Source: Flavobacterium sp. LC2016-01 (GTDB lineage: Bacteria > Bacteroidota > Bacteroidia > Flavobacteriales > Flavobacteriaceae). From it: a stretch of DNA of 64,000 nucleotides. This document shows positions 15,666 through 25,729 of the stretch, piece after piece. Position 1 is the first letter of the stretch. Each line of letters opens with the position of its first letter. The DNA is taken from assembly GCF_009711135.1 (NCBI RefSeq), contig NZ_WMIC01000002.1:186001-250000 (forward strand), read 5' to 3'. Position numbers and translations under genes: made by a program. The notes under the pieces were generated by a model. The model did no database searches. It was not told where the DNA came from and was given only the letters and a program-made list of their open reading frames with translations.

Positions 15666-15687
15666 AAACTCTCCTTTAGCCCTTTTT
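15656..15687 (+). terminator. Possible terminator hairpin overlapping the metK riboswitch
   Basis: GCTAAAG (15656-15662) pairs with CTTTAGC (15674-15680), then CCTTTTT. The 5' arm is the same segment used as the 3' strand of the SAM-II-like pseudoknot, so the two structures exclude each other. A CTCTC (15669-15673) in its loop could also pair with GAGAG (15629-15633). Confidence 0.5.
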
Positions 15688-15729
15688 AGCAATTATTTTC
15701 CTCGCTTAATTTTAATTTAATACATTATT

Positions 15730-16980
15730 ATGGCTTATTTATTTACGTCAGAATCTGTTAGTGAAGGGCATCCAGACAAAGTTGCAGATCAAATTTCGGA
15801 TGCATTAATTGACAACTTTTTGGCATTTGACGCTGATTCAAAAGTAGCTTGTGAAACATTAGTTACAACAGGTCAGGTTATTTTAGCAGGTGAAGTTAAA
15901 TCGAATACTTATCTTGATGTTCAGCAAATTGCACGTGAGGTAATCCGTAAAATTGGATATACTAAAAGTGAATATATGTTTGAAGCGAATTCTTGTGGAA
16001 TTCTTTCAGCAATTCACGAGCAGTCTGCAGACATTAATCAAGGTGTTGACAGAGCTAAGCCGGAAGAGCAAGGTGCAGGAGATCAAGGAATGATGTTTGG
16101 TTACGCTACAAACGAAACTGAAAACTTCATGCCATTGGCACTTGATTTATCTCATAAATTATTACAAGAGTTAGCTATTTTAAGACGCGAAAACAAAGAA
16201 ATCACGTATTTACGTCCAGATGCTAAATCTCAGGTAACTTTAGAATACAGCGACGATAACAAACCAACTCGTATTGATGCGATTGTGATCTCAACTCAAC
16301 ATGATGATTTTGATGAGGAAGCTACAATGCTTGCTAAAATCAAAAAAGATATAGTTGAAATTTTGATTCCAAGAATTATTGCTAAAAATCCAGCTCACGC
16401 GCATTTATTCAATGATAAAATCAACTACCATATTAACCCAACAGGAAAATTCGTTATTGGAGGACCTCACGGAGATACTGGTTTAACAGGAAGAAAAATT
16501 ATCGTTGATACTTATGGTGGAAAAGGTGCTCACGGTGGTGGTGCATTCTCTGGAAAAGATCCAAGTAAAGTGGACAGAAGTGCTGCTTACGCTACACGTC
16601 ATATTGCTAAAAACTTAGTTGCTGCAGGTGTTGCCGACGAAATCTTAGTTCAGGTTTCTTACGCAATTGGAGTTGCTCAGCCAATGGGTATTTTCATTGA
16701 AACTTACGGAACTTCTAAAGTAAACTTAACTAACGGTGAAATCGCTAAAAAAGTAGAAGCTATCTTTGATATGCGTCCTTACTTTATCGAACAACGTTTA
16801 AAATTAAGAAACCCTATTTACAGTGAAACTGCTGCTTACGGACACATGGGACGTAAACCAGAAACAGTTACTAAAACTTTCTCTGCTCCAGGTGGAAACG
16901 AAAAAACAGTTACTGTTGAATTGTTTACATGGGAAAAACTTGATTTTGTTGACCAAGTTAAAGCTGCATTTGGATTGTAA
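15730..16980 (+). CDS. metK: S-adenosylmethionine synthetase
   Basis: A 416-residue MAT. The ATP/Met site [13 protein letters not shown] is at the N-terminus, [15 protein letters not shown] in the middle, and the phosphate-binding [19 protein letters not shown] near residue 275, all intact. It joins methionine and ATP to give SAM, the signal sensed by the two riboswitches in this window. It stands alone, divergent from the TonB receptor, with a strong terminator behind it. Codon use is that of a highly expressed gene. Confidence 0.98.
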   Translation: MAYLFTSESVSEGHPDKVADQISDALIDNFLAFDADSKVACETLVTTGQVILAGEVKSNTYLDVQQIAREVIRKIGYTKSEYMFEANSCGILSAIHEQSADINQGVDRAKPEEQGAGDQGMMFGYATNETENFMPLALDLSHKLLQELAILRRENKEITYLRPDAKSQVTLEYSDDNKPTRIDAIVISTQHDDFDEEATMLAKIKKDIVEILIPRIIAKNPAHAHLFNDKINYHINPTGKFVIGGPHGDTGLTGRKIIVDTYGGKGAHGGGAFSGKDPSKVDRSAAYATRHIAKNLVAAGVADEILVQVSYAIGVAQPMGIFIETYGTSKVNLTNGEIAKKVEAIFDMRPYFIEQRLKLRNPIYSETAAYGHMGRKPETVTKTFSAPGGNEKTVTVELFTWEKLDFVDQVKAAFGL

Positions 16981-17045
16981 TTTTAGACTACTTAGACTAA
17001 CTTAGATTGTTAGAATTTTAGACAACTACTTTAATCTTAAACATA

Positions 17046-17083
17046 AAAAGACCCGATTTCTATTTCTTGAAATCGGGTCTTTT
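17046..17083. terminator. Bidirectional terminator between metK and the M28 peptidase gene
   Basis: AAAAGACCCGATTTC pairs perfectly over 15 bp with GAAATCGGGTCTTTT around an 8-base loop, between convergent genes. Confidence 0.9.
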
Positions 17084-17102
17084 ATTTTTATTAAATCATC
17101 TT

Positions 17103-18569
17103 TTATCTTTCCAATTTTACATCTGGTAATGTTTTAGGACGATTAGCATCGTTAGACAAAATCCAGCCTGTGCGGTACATCCATTCGGTCATTTTGCGCA
17201 GTTTTACGTAATCAATATTTTCAGACTCATCCATTGGAGTGTGGTATTGACTGTGTAATACACTTGTAAAGAAAACTGCAGGAATTCCTTTTCTCGCATA
17301 AGGCAAATGATCTGAACGGAAGTAAAAATACTCAGGATGTTCTGGTCTGTCCCAAAGTTTATCCAAATCAAATTTTGGCCCTTCGTCATTTGCTTTTTTG
17401 GCAATTGCTACCAAATCAGATGAGTTTTCATGAGGCGAACTTGAGCCTAATAAAGCCGCTTGATTTACATTGTTTCTTCCAATCATATCACCATTTAAAA
17501 CTGCTACGATAGCTGCCTCTGGAACTGTTGGGTGCGCCGCATACCATCTTGAACCTAACAAACCACGCTCTTCTGAACCATGAAACACAAATAAAGCGGT
17601 TCTTTTTCCTGGCTGTTTTTTATAAGCTCTTGCAATTGCCAGCATTGCAACACAAGTACTTGCATTATCATCGGCACCGTTATAAATAGAATCCTGACCG
17701 TATTTTTGACGAACTCCATCATGATCCTGGTGTCCGCTGAAAAGCACATATTCATTTTTCAATTTTGGATCGGTTCCCGCAATTGTACCCACAACATTTA
17801 CTGACGGATATTTATAAGTTTCAGAAACTACCTCCGTCGATAAAATATCTTTAGTCGTTTTTAAATATTCTAATTGATCTCCGTGTACCCAAAAAACTGG
17901 CATTGTAGCGCCTATTTTATCACGAAAACCTTCGATTCCATAAATACCTCTTGTCATTTGGGGCTCAACCTGAGACCAGCTTTGTTCTGCTAATTCGTCA
18001 GCAACCATAATAAGTGCTACGGCACCTTTTTTTACGACAAGATCATAATATTTATTTCGAACCAAACCAGGATATCTTCTGTCAAAAAGCGAAATATCAT
18101 CTGCAATTCCTTCTTTTGAAGCTAACAAAACAACTGCTTTTCCTTTTACATCTGCTTTTTCAATTTCTTCTTTTGTTGCTGCTCCTAAATATACAAGCGA
18201 ACCTTCAACTTTTATGTTAGTCGTTTCTGCAACCAGAACTTCCTTCCATAATTTATATTCTTTTTGGCCAATTTTAAACTTTGTATTTGGTGTAACCTGA
18301 TGCCTGTACAAATCAAAAAACTGAAAATACGTTCCGTCATCACCTGCTGGAGCCATTCCGGCTTCTTTAGCTTTATTGGCAAGCCACATCGATACTTTTA
18401 ATTCATCAAGCGTTCCAGCTTCACGGCCATTAAAGTGGTCGCCGGCCATTTGGTACATATCGGTTCTAAGATCTTTATCAGTTATTGCCGAAACTAATGG
18501 TTTTTTAACTGCCTGTGCAAAAGTCACTGCACCAGAGGCAAGTAAAACAAGGATCATTTTGTTTTTCAT
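17103..18569 (-). CDS. Secreted M28 family metallopeptidase with PA domain
   Basis: A 488-residue exported peptidase with a signal peptide (about 1-19, ending TFAQA). A protease-associated domain is inserted at about 110-250. The zinc ligands of M28 aminopeptidases are present: HQDHDG, NGADDNAS, the catalytic pair GSEERG, NGDMIG and a final His in SQYHTPMDE. It is likely an aminopeptidase acting on peptides in the periplasm or outside the cell. It is transcribed on its own between two terminators. Confidence 0.92.
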   Translation of the reverse strand: MKNKMILVLLASGAVTFAQAVKKPLVSAITDKDLRTDMYQMAGDHFNGREAGTLDELKVSMWLANKAKEAGMAPAGDDGTYFQFFDLYRHQVTPNTKFKIGQKEYKLWKEVLVAETTNIKVEGSLVYLGAATKEEIEKADVKGKAVVLLASKEGIADDISLFDRRYPGLVRNKYYDLVVKKGAVALIMVADELAEQSWSQVEPQMTRGIYGIEGFRDKIGATMPVFWVHGDQLEYLKTTKDILSTEVVSETYKYPSVNVVGTIAGTDPKLKNEYVLFSGHQDHDGVRQKYGQDSIYNGADDNASTCVAMLAIARAYKKQPGKRTALFVFHGSEERGLLGSRWYAAHPTVPEAAIVAVLNGDMIGRNNVNQAALLGSSSPHENSSDLVAIAKKANDEGPKFDLDKLWDRPEHPEYFYFRSDHLPYARKGIPAVFFTSVLHSQYHTPMDESENIDYVKLRKMTEWMYRTGWILSNDANRPKTLPDVKLER

Positions 18570-18665
18570 ACATTTTAATTTTATAACCCAAACTTAATCA
18601 TTTCACAGCAAAATCTTTGGTTTTTTAACATCAAAAACAGCCAATAGCAACGATTAATAAACAAA

Positions 18666-18690
18666 AATGGCTGTCAATACAGACAGCCAT
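18666..18690 (-). terminator. Terminator after the 746-residue secreted protein gene
   Basis: ATGGCTGTC and GACAGCCAT form a perfect 9-bp stem with a short T run on the minus strand, 25 bases after the stop codon at 18715. Confidence 0.7.
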
Positions 18691-18714
18691 TGCATTTTTC
18701 ACAACTATTAAATT

Positions 18715-20952
18715 TTAATACGTTCCGTTTTGCATTTTAGTCAAAGTTTCCTTGATATCAGCAGCTGTTTCTGCTTCCGTCACAGCATTTATATTTTTAA
18801 CTGCCAAAGTTTGTGTTTCAATTGCTTTTTGTTTCTGGCCGTCTTTGTAATATAATTGCGCTAAAGTATCTAAGTAATACGGATTGTTCTTGGTTATAAC
18901 GGAACTGTATTCAGACCATTTAATAGCTTCTTTTAAAAAACTAGCATTTTGTGGCTGCAGTACTACTGACCATGCCGCATTATTACAAAGATTAGAATGA
19001 TACTCTTTAAAAGAATTCCATCCATCATAGGAATATGGAGAAGATGAATCCAAAGTCGAAAACATGGCATCCAATTTTTCAATTGGGCTTGATGATGTTA
19101 AATGAGAATCAAAATAGCTGCTGAACTCTTTTAAGAAATCTACATTTGATACCGAGGCATCTTCTGCATTGTTTAAATATTGAAAATAATTACTGTATGA
19201 TTCAAAATTTCCTTTTCCTAAAGCAATGATCTTTTTATAAATCGAAATATTCTTCTCCTTATTTATATCTGAAGAAGATTTTTCTTGAGCAATATAAGTA
19301 TTAGCCTGCAATGCCGATGAAATTTCAGAAATTACATTTCCTAAATTATGCACTTCGCCTTCTTTATTATTGAATTCTGTACGATTGTTCTCAATATCTT
19401 CAGAGTGCTTTAGCAGATAATCAATCGCTAAAAAATCAGTATCATTTAGGATTCTCTCTTCGTTAAAAAGCTGTTTTGTAAATCCTTGATTTTTGATTTC
19501 TTTTACGATTGTTTCAACCAGATACATATCTGGATTTTTATCTTTTTGATGCGTTTCAATCAAGTTTTTCCAAGTTTGTGCAACTGTTTTTTTATCTAAA
19601 GACGTTTTAGTCATTACAAATTCCTTTGAATTTGGATCTTCTGCCGCAACATCAGAATCGTATGAAATTTCTAAAACAGCGGCTCTATTAAAGGCTCTGA
19701 TCAAATCGGCATCTATTGCTTTTTTATTTTTGAAGATCTTGTCAATATAAACAAAAGCATTTGCTCGCTGCAGTCTTTTATAAAAATCACCATAATAACC
19801 AAATTGATAACTCTGGTCAGACAAATCAGATTTTGAAGTTGCCAAAATATCTCCGTCTCCATTTAAAACTACTATACTCGGATCATTTAATATCTTATTA
19901 TTTTTGAGCCATTTTTTATCATCGGCACCAGCCAAATAATAATTGTAAACATCATAAACCGGATTGTAACCGTCATACATATTATATCCAGTCTGTGTTT
20001 CCTGATCTTTTACAAAGGCATCAAAATTTTCTTTTCCTGCAGTTTTATTGCTATTGGCATAAAGCGCTAAAAACTTAATCTTTGCTTCTTTAGTCGCAGC
20101 TAATGCGCTTTTTAAATTGTTCTCAATTTTTAATTTAAAATTGGAATAAGCTGGTTCAGCCATTTCAGTATTAGTCGATAAAGGAGGATACACCGTTGTA
20201 TCAACAGCAACTCCCATTCCGTAATCTTCGTTTACATTTGGTTTACCTGGATAGGTCCAATTTGAGATTGTTTGATTTTCAATAGGAATTACTTTTTTTT
20301 CCTTTACTGGTTGTGGTTCCTTTTCATTTATAAAGACCAAAGGATTTTTACCCGCAGATTCAGCGATTTTTAATTCATTTGTTTTTCTGTCAAAAAAACC
20401 GCTGATTTTCAAATCACCAAATGATGCGAAATCATAATTTACGGTTACTTCAGAAACATCTTTTGGCAATGCATATTTGCTGACATTACTTTTTCCGTCG
20501 TAATTTTCATAAACCAAGTATAAGTAATCCGTTTTCTCGATTTCAAATTCTAAATCTGTTTTTTCCCAGTTTGGATCTATTTTGGTTTTTACATCAGAAA
20601 TCCTTTGGTAAACAACATCTTCAGAGCCTTTTTGTGTACCTAAATAAAAGGAATAATAAGACGAATCTGGAAATTTAATTTTGATTTTTTTTGCTTTTTT
20701 ATCCGTTGCAAAAGCAAGATCAAAATTACTTTCTGCCTTTTCTTTTTGGAAAAATAACAGCGAATCACCTTTAATCTCATAATTGCCCGTATAAAAAACC
20801 AATTCGTATTTATTATCTTCTAATAAATTTAGTTTTATTTTTTGACCTTTATTTGAGGATAAATAAGTTCCCTTTTCAATTCCTTTTGTTTGAGAAAAAG
20901 AAGTAGAAATTGATAAAAACAAGAGAAATAAACTACATATAAAATTACGCAT
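18715..20952 (-). CDS. Uncharacterised secreted protein with possible thioredoxin-like and helical repeat parts
   Basis: A 745-residue protein starting MRNFICSLFLLFLSIS, which forms a signal peptide ending near SFSQ. The start at 20952 is preferred over an in-frame ATG 57 bases upstream because it gives this signal peptide. Residues of about 290-400 contain a segment reminiscent of thioredoxin-like folds (IKFLALYANSN ... PSIVVLNGDGDILATS) but no CXXC. The C-terminal third is helical and ends in a TPR-like stretch (NPYYLDTLAQLYYKDGQKQKA). I do not recognise the family; a periplasmic role is likely. Confidence 0.7.
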   Translation of the reverse strand: MRNFICSLFLLFLSISTSFSQTKGIEKGTYLSSNKGQKIKLNLLEDNKYELVFYTGNYEIKGDSLLFFQKEKAESNFDLAFATDKKAKKIKIKFPDSSYYSFYLGTQKGSEDVVYQRISDVKTKIDPNWEKTDLEFEIEKTDYLYLVYENYDGKSNVSKYALPKDVSEVTVNYDFASFGDLKISGFFDRKTNELKIAESAGKNPLVFINEKEPQPVKEKKVIPIENQTISNWTYPGKPNVNEDYGMGVAVDTTVYPPLSTNTEMAEPAYSNFKLKIENNLKSALAATKEAKIKFLALYANSNKTAGKENFDAFVKDQETQTGYNMYDGYNPVYDVYNYYLAGADDKKWLKNNKILNDPSIVVLNGDGDILATSKSDLSDQSYQFGYYGDFYKRLQRANAFVYIDKIFKNKKAIDADLIRAFNRAAVLEISYDSDVAAEDPNSKEFVMTKTSLDKKTVAQTWKNLIETHQKDKNPDMYLVETIVKEIKNQGFTKQLFNEERILNDTDFLAIDYLLKHSEDIENNRTEFNNKEGEVHNLGNVISEISSALQANTYIAQEKSSSDINKEKNISIYKKIIALGKGNFESYSNYFQYLNNAEDASVSNVDFLKEFSSYFDSHLTSSSPIEKLDAMFSTLDSSSPYSYDGWNSFKEYHSNLCNNAAWSVVLQPQNASFLKEAIKWSEYSSVITKNNPYYLDTLAQLYYKDGQKQKAIETQTLAVKNINAVTEAETAADIKETLTKMQNGTY

Positions 20953-21040
20953 GGTTCTTTTTTTGATAATTAATACGGCGCAAAGATATTCTATTCGCGC
21001 CGAAATCAAGCATCAAAAAATAAATTTTGCAATTAAAATA

Positions 21041-23731
21041 CTACAAATTATATTTCATCGAAAAGATGATATAACGAGGCTGTACAGTATATTGCGAAAC
21101 TCGTGTAGAAAACTGCGAGAAGCTGTCATCATTAAGATATGTAGTGTTTAATAAGTTTGTAGCCGAGACTTTATATTCCCATTTACTGTCTTTTTTCTGG
21201 TAAATTAAACTGGCACTCAAAAAGTCGTATTCGTTATCAACCGTTTTATCGCCATTATAATAATGATAAAATTCATACTCAGAAACAAACGAAAAACTCT
21301 TCCAGAAATAATAATCCAATCGTGCAAAAGGCTTGTCGGTATAATAAGTCGAACCGCTGTATTGATTAATTAAGGCATTATATCCAAGCTCTAAATTGGG
21401 TAAGTTTTTATAGTTTGTTGCTGCTTTTACAGTATAACTCTGGGTAAAACTTTCTGTTGTTGCTAGAACATTATTCTGAATATTATTGAATTTTGACCAA
21501 TTTAAGCTTGCCGTTGCTGATGCTTTGTAATTCTTTAGAAACGAACGTCCATAACTTCCCATTCCACTCAAAGTTTCATCAGCTAAATTAGAATTGTATG
21601 GAACTGAAGACTGATTAATTCCATCAAAATTAGCTTTCGTTTTTATCGCATCCACTTTTTTAGTGTAGGTTGCGTTGGCAAAAATATTTTCGAAATTGAA
21701 CATATTGTATTTAAAATAACGAAGCGAGTGCACTTGCGAAGTTGCATTTTCTAAATAACGGTTTCCTCTGAACAAACTACTGTAATCAGATAAAACATAA
21801 CCCGCCGCAAGCTGATTAATATCAGTAAAATCATTGGACAAAGAGAAATTATAAGTCAGCGTTTCTGATTTTTTGATTTGATATAAAGCAAAGAAATCGG
21901 GCAATACTTTAGTAAAACTTTGAGAATAATCCGTGCCCAATTGTCCGTTTGTCATTTGATACGAATGCAGACTTACTCCCGGCGTTAACGTAAACTTTCC
22001 GGTCAATATTTTATAATGAAATCCTAAAAAAGCATCGTTAAAACTATAATCGACGTCATTGTTATTTTCGGCATTATTCAAATCGTTTCGATCTCCGTTT
22101 TCTAAAATCTGAAAAATATGAGAGTTGAAATTTTGATATGAATAGGTATTTCCTAAAGTAACATTGAAATTACTTTTTGGGGTTACCATATAATAGTAGT
22201 CCAGTTTGGCATCCAATTTATTTGTTTTCACAAAACGATCCTGATTATAATCATTTCGTGCGCCGGGCTGTGTTATATATCCTGACAAATTAAAAGGAAG
22301 TGTTTGCAGATTAGCATTATAAAATGGATTTTCATCCTGATACAAATGCTGCATTTCAAAAGCAAAAATATTTTTATCGCTTTGTGTATAGTACAAACTT
22401 AAATTCTGATTAATCGACGTAGGATCTTGCTTTTTAGTCGTAAAAATCGTTTCTGAAGTAGCAACATTTTGTACAATTTGTTCTCTTAATAAATCTGAAT
22501 ATTCCTCCTGTTTTGTCAGTTTGGTTAAAATATCATAATCAAACTGAAATTTGTCGTTTGGTTTATAAGTCGAGCTTAATTTAAAAAGCCCTAAATTATT
22601 CTTTTGGTTTGTGTTTTCATCACGTTTCTGCTGATCGCCAGAAGCTAAAATAGTGGTCTGCGATTTGGTTTCTAAATCGGTTTTTGAAGTTGAAAGAATT
22701 CCGAAACCGCTAATATTCCAAGATTTTGTAGCCGAATAAGCAAAATTAGTCGCGCCAAATTTAGTTTCAATTTCTTTAGCTCGATTGTTTCTTAAAATCG
22801 AAATTCCTAAATCATTTGACGAAACATTAAAATTGCTTCCGCCCTTTTTCATCATATTTTTGAAACCGCCCGTAAATTTGAAATAATCCTGCGCAGTCAA
22901 AGGCAATTCGCCAATATTATTGAAATTGGTAATTAAATTAATGCTGTATTTTGGACTGTAATAAAACAATTTTGGATTGATGATATAACGGCTATCGAGC
23001 TCTGCGACGCCAACGCCGGCAGTAACATCTCCAAACCAGAAATTCTTTTTGCCTGATTTTAGTTTGATATTCATGGCAACATTATCCTGATCATTTTCAA
23101 GGCCTTTTAATTGGCTTACTTCGTTATAATTTCTTAAAACCTGAACTTTATCAATAGCATCGGCTGGAATGTTTTTTACGCCAAGTTTAGTATCTCCGTC
23201 AAAAAAATCTTTGCCTTCAACCATCAGTTTGCTGACTTTTTTTCCTTCAACTTCAATTTCACCATCGGCATTAACCTCAACACCAGGTAATTTTTTCAAG
23301 ACATCTTCCAGCTTTTTTTCTGTTCCCGATTTAAATGAATCGGCGTTGTAAACAATGGTGTCACCTTTTATAGAAACTGGCATTTCACGAACAATTTCAA
23401 CACCTTCAAGTTCAATTCCCGCACCGTCCATTACAATATTCTGAACGATATTTTCTGTATTGGTTGAAATTGCCATTTCTTTAGATTTCATTCCCAGATA
23501 ACTTATCTTAATTGTATAGGAAGTATTTGGCTTCAAAGTCAGCTGAAATTTTCCTTTATCATTTGTAATTCCGTAGGAATCCATTGCTTTGGTGCCGTTA
23601 TTCACAGCCATAATATTGGCCATTTCCAACGGATTTTTCTGTTCGTCCTGAATAACGCCGTCAAATCGGACACTTTGAGCAAAAGATATCGAGGTCATTA
23701 AAAAAATGACATAAAAAAGTATATTTTTCAT
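21041..23731 (-). CDS. Outer membrane beta-barrel protein, TonB-receptor-like with carboxypeptidase-regulatory domain
   Basis: An 896-residue protein: signal peptide (1-18, ISFAQS), a CarboxypepD_reg-like beta-sandwich (about 20-105, VIQDEQKNPLEMANIMAVN), a plug-like segment (about 115-215, with VLKKLPGVEV and KVSKLMVEGKDFF) and a long outer-membrane barrel rich in aromatic and Asn residues. It lacks a clear TonB box. It is 30 bases downstream of a GLPGLI protein gene, a pairing often seen in Flavobacteriia, so the two probably act together at the cell envelope. The substrate is unknown. Confidence 0.85.
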   Translation of the reverse strand: MKNILFYVIFLMTSISFAQSVRFDGVIQDEQKNPLEMANIMAVNNGTKAMDSYGITNDKGKFQLTLKPNTSYTIKISYLGMKSKEMAISTNTENIVQNIVMDGAGIELEGVEIVREMPVSIKGDTIVYNADSFKSGTEKKLEDVLKKLPGVEVNADGEIEVEGKKVSKLMVEGKDFFDGDTKLGVKNIPADAIDKVQVLRNYNEVSQLKGLENDQDNVAMNIKLKSGKKNFWFGDVTAGVGVAELDSRYIINPKLFYYSPKYSINLITNFNNIGELPLTAQDYFKFTGGFKNMMKKGGSNFNVSSNDLGISILRNNRAKEIETKFGATNFAYSATKSWNISGFGILSTSKTDLETKSQTTILASGDQQKRDENTNQKNNLGLFKLSSTYKPNDKFQFDYDILTKLTKQEEYSDLLREQIVQNVATSETIFTTKKQDPTSINQNLSLYYTQSDKNIFAFEMQHLYQDENPFYNANLQTLPFNLSGYITQPGARNDYNQDRFVKTNKLDAKLDYYYMVTPKSNFNVTLGNTYSYQNFNSHIFQILENGDRNDLNNAENNNDVDYSFNDAFLGFHYKILTGKFTLTPGVSLHSYQMTNGQLGTDYSQSFTKVLPDFFALYQIKKSETLTYNFSLSNDFTDINQLAAGYVLSDYSSLFRGNRYLENATSQVHSLRYFKYNMFNFENIFANATYTKKVDAIKTKANFDGINQSSVPYNSNLADETLSGMGSYGRSFLKNYKASATASLNWSKFNNIQNNVLATTESFTQSYTVKAATNYKNLPNLELGYNALINQYSGSTYYTDKPFARLDYYFWKSFSFVSEYEFYHYYNGDKTVDNEYDFLSASLIYQKKDSKWEYKVSATNLLNTTYLNDDSFSQFSTRVSQYTVQPRYIIFSMKYNL

Positions 23732-23761
23732 GGAGAAAACTAAAAGATGATGTGCTTACAA

Positions 23762-24679
23762 TTATCGTCTGATCATTACTGGACCACCGCCTGGACCGCC
23801 TTCACGGCCACGGTTCATTTCTCTAAACTCTTCCATTTTTTTGATTACTGTTTCATCGTAATCTTTCTGAGAAATTGTTTTTCCTTTTGTAGGTGCTTTT
23901 ATTTCAACTTTATCTTTAGCATTCAAAACAATTTTTGAACATAAAATAGTTGTTCTTCCATCATTCACTTCCAAAATCAAACCCGGAAGACCCCAGTAAT
24001 TTTCGGGACCTTGGTTAACTGGAATTTCTGGAGAATACCAAGCTGTTATAATAATTTCTTTAGGGATTTCGAAGTTGTCCTGAAAGTTAGTTTTCGTTTC
24101 ACCCGAGGTTTTCTTTACCTCATCTTTTTTCTCTTCCGCTTTTTTATCATCGTCGCTTTTTGGTCTGAAATTTCTAAAATCAGTTTTGCTTGCTTCTTTT
24201 ACCGCTGTTGCTTTATAACAAGTATAACCGCCAATTTGTTTGGTTTCAGATTCCATTTTCCAGTTTAGTTTTGGAAGAGAATCTATAACCAAAAACTCTT
24301 TCCCCATAAATTCTTTGTCAACTGTATATGATTTACTTTTTACATTTTTATAAAAAGTGCCTCCGCCTCCCATAAACGAATTCATCATAATACGCATACC
24401 GCCTTGCTGTTGCCCAGGAGCTTCGAGTTTTTCTTCTTCTTTATAAATTGAAGCCGATTTATCAAAATTTAAAATAAAAGTTTTTTCAAGCATTTTTTTC
24501 ATTCGCTCTTCCATGTTTTTTTGCATTTCGGGCGTAATGTCTCGGTTTCCCGGACGCATTCCGTCAAGTTTAGGCGCTTGCGTTTTTGACTCATAAACGG
24601 CCATTCCTTGGAAATCTTTCTGTGCCTGCATCTGAGTAAATACAAGCATTAAAGACATATAAAAAATCACTTTTTTCAT
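23762..24679 (-). CDS. GLPGLI family protein
   Basis: A 305-residue exported protein with a signal peptide ending near MQAQ. The family-defining motif YWGLPGLILEVNDG occurs near residue 233. A low-complexity charged stretch (KSDDDKKAEEKKDEVKK) is in the middle and a Gly/Arg-rich tail (GREGGPGGGPVMIRR) is at the end. GLPGLI proteins are restricted to Bacteroidota, have no known function, and commonly precede a TonB-receptor-like barrel gene, as here. Confidence 0.93.
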   Translation of the reverse strand: MKKVIFYMSLMLVFTQMQAQKDFQGMAVYESKTQAPKLDGMRPGNRDITPEMQKNMEERMKKMLEKTFILNFDKSASIYKEEEKLEAPGQQQGGMRIMMNSFMGGGGTFYKNVKSKSYTVDKEFMGKEFLVIDSLPKLNWKMESETKQIGGYTCYKATAVKEASKTDFRNFRPKSDDDKKAEEKKDEVKKTSGETKTNFQDNFEIPKEIIITAWYSPEIPVNQGPENYWGLPGLILEVNDGRTTILCSKIVLNAKDKVEIKAPTKGKTISQKDYDETVIKKMEEFREMNRGREGGPGGGPVMIRR

Positions 24680-24913
24680 TTTTATTTTATTTTAAATTAG
24701 GCAGATCATATAAAACTTACAACCAAATGTATCATTAATTTTAAAATACTAAAAATATAATATATCAATGCTTTTAAGACATAGACAGAATACGTTATTT
24801 TTTAGACTATTACGATTGAGAAAGGTTTAAATGGCAAAATATTCAAAATCTGCTCTTTTTAAACTTTTATAGTAAGGTTTTTTGTAATTTGGCTCGATCG
24901 AAACCTGAAAAAA

Positions 24914-25729
24914 ATGAATAGAACGGTAATAAATATCTTATTTTTCTTTTTAATTGCCAGTATTCCTTCTATTCTATCGGCACAAAATCCAAAAATAAAT
25001 GCAACCCAAATTTCTCATACAGACTATACCGCTGATGAGTATTTAGGCCAAGATTCATTCGGATTTAGTTATCAGATCAGCAATAATGTTTTCAGTAAAT
25101 TTAAAGGAAGTGAGGTTTTTGAATACAAAAATGTTTCTTTAGGAAGAATCACAAAAACTGACTTACAAAATCCGCTGAAAATCGTTTTGTATTATGAAGA
25201 TTTCAATACTGTTGTGTTACTAGATAATCAGCTGAACAAAATTACTGAAATCAATTTTTCATTGAATTCTACTCCAATTGTCGTCAGTGCAATCGGCATG
25301 TCCACTCAAAATCAATTATGGATTTACAATGCACTTAACCAGCAAATTGGACTTTTTGATTATTTAAAAAATGAATATAAAACGGTTTCTATTCCATTGA
25401 CCGAATCCATTAAATATTACCAAACCGATTTTAATACTTTTTATTGGATCGATAAAAAAAACAACTGGTATTCGTGCGATATTTTTGGGAAAATCACAAG
25501 CCTTGGAAATGTATCCGATTTTGATAAAATCGAAATAATTGATGCTCAAAAGTACATTTTCAGCAAAGGTAATCTGTTGTATTTAAAGAACATTAGCAAA
25601 GAGAAATCAACTGTAATTTATGAAATTGAAATTTTAGAAAAATCGTTTGACAATTTCTATTACAAAGACCAAATTTTATCTATTTTTACAGCTAAAGAAA
25701 TTGTAAATTATAAAATCGTAACACCGTAA
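24914..25729 (+). CDS. Uncharacterised secreted protein, beta-rich
   Basis: A 271-residue protein with a signal peptide (1-23, ending ILSAQ). The mature part alternates short strands and turns, with repeats of the kind seen in beta-propeller or WD-like folds (MSTQNQLWIYNALNQQIGLFDY, FYWIDKKNNWYSCDIFGKI). No catalytic motif is visible and I do not recognise a named family. Its stop codon overlaps the start of the deoxynucleoside kinase gene (TAATG), so the two are translationally coupled. Confidence 0.75.
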   Translation: MNRTVINILFFFLIASIPSILSAQNPKINATQISHTDYTADEYLGQDSFGFSYQISNNVFSKFKGSEVFEYKNVSLGRITKTDLQNPLKIVLYYEDFNTVVLLDNQLNKITEINFSLNSTPIVVSAIGMSTQNQLWIYNALNQQIGLFDYLKNEYKTVSIPLTESIKYYQTDFNTFYWIDKKNNWYSCDIFGKITSLGNVSDFDKIEIIDAQKYIFSKGNLLYLKNISKEKSTVIYEIEILEKSFDNFYYKDQILSIFTAKEIVNYKIVTP

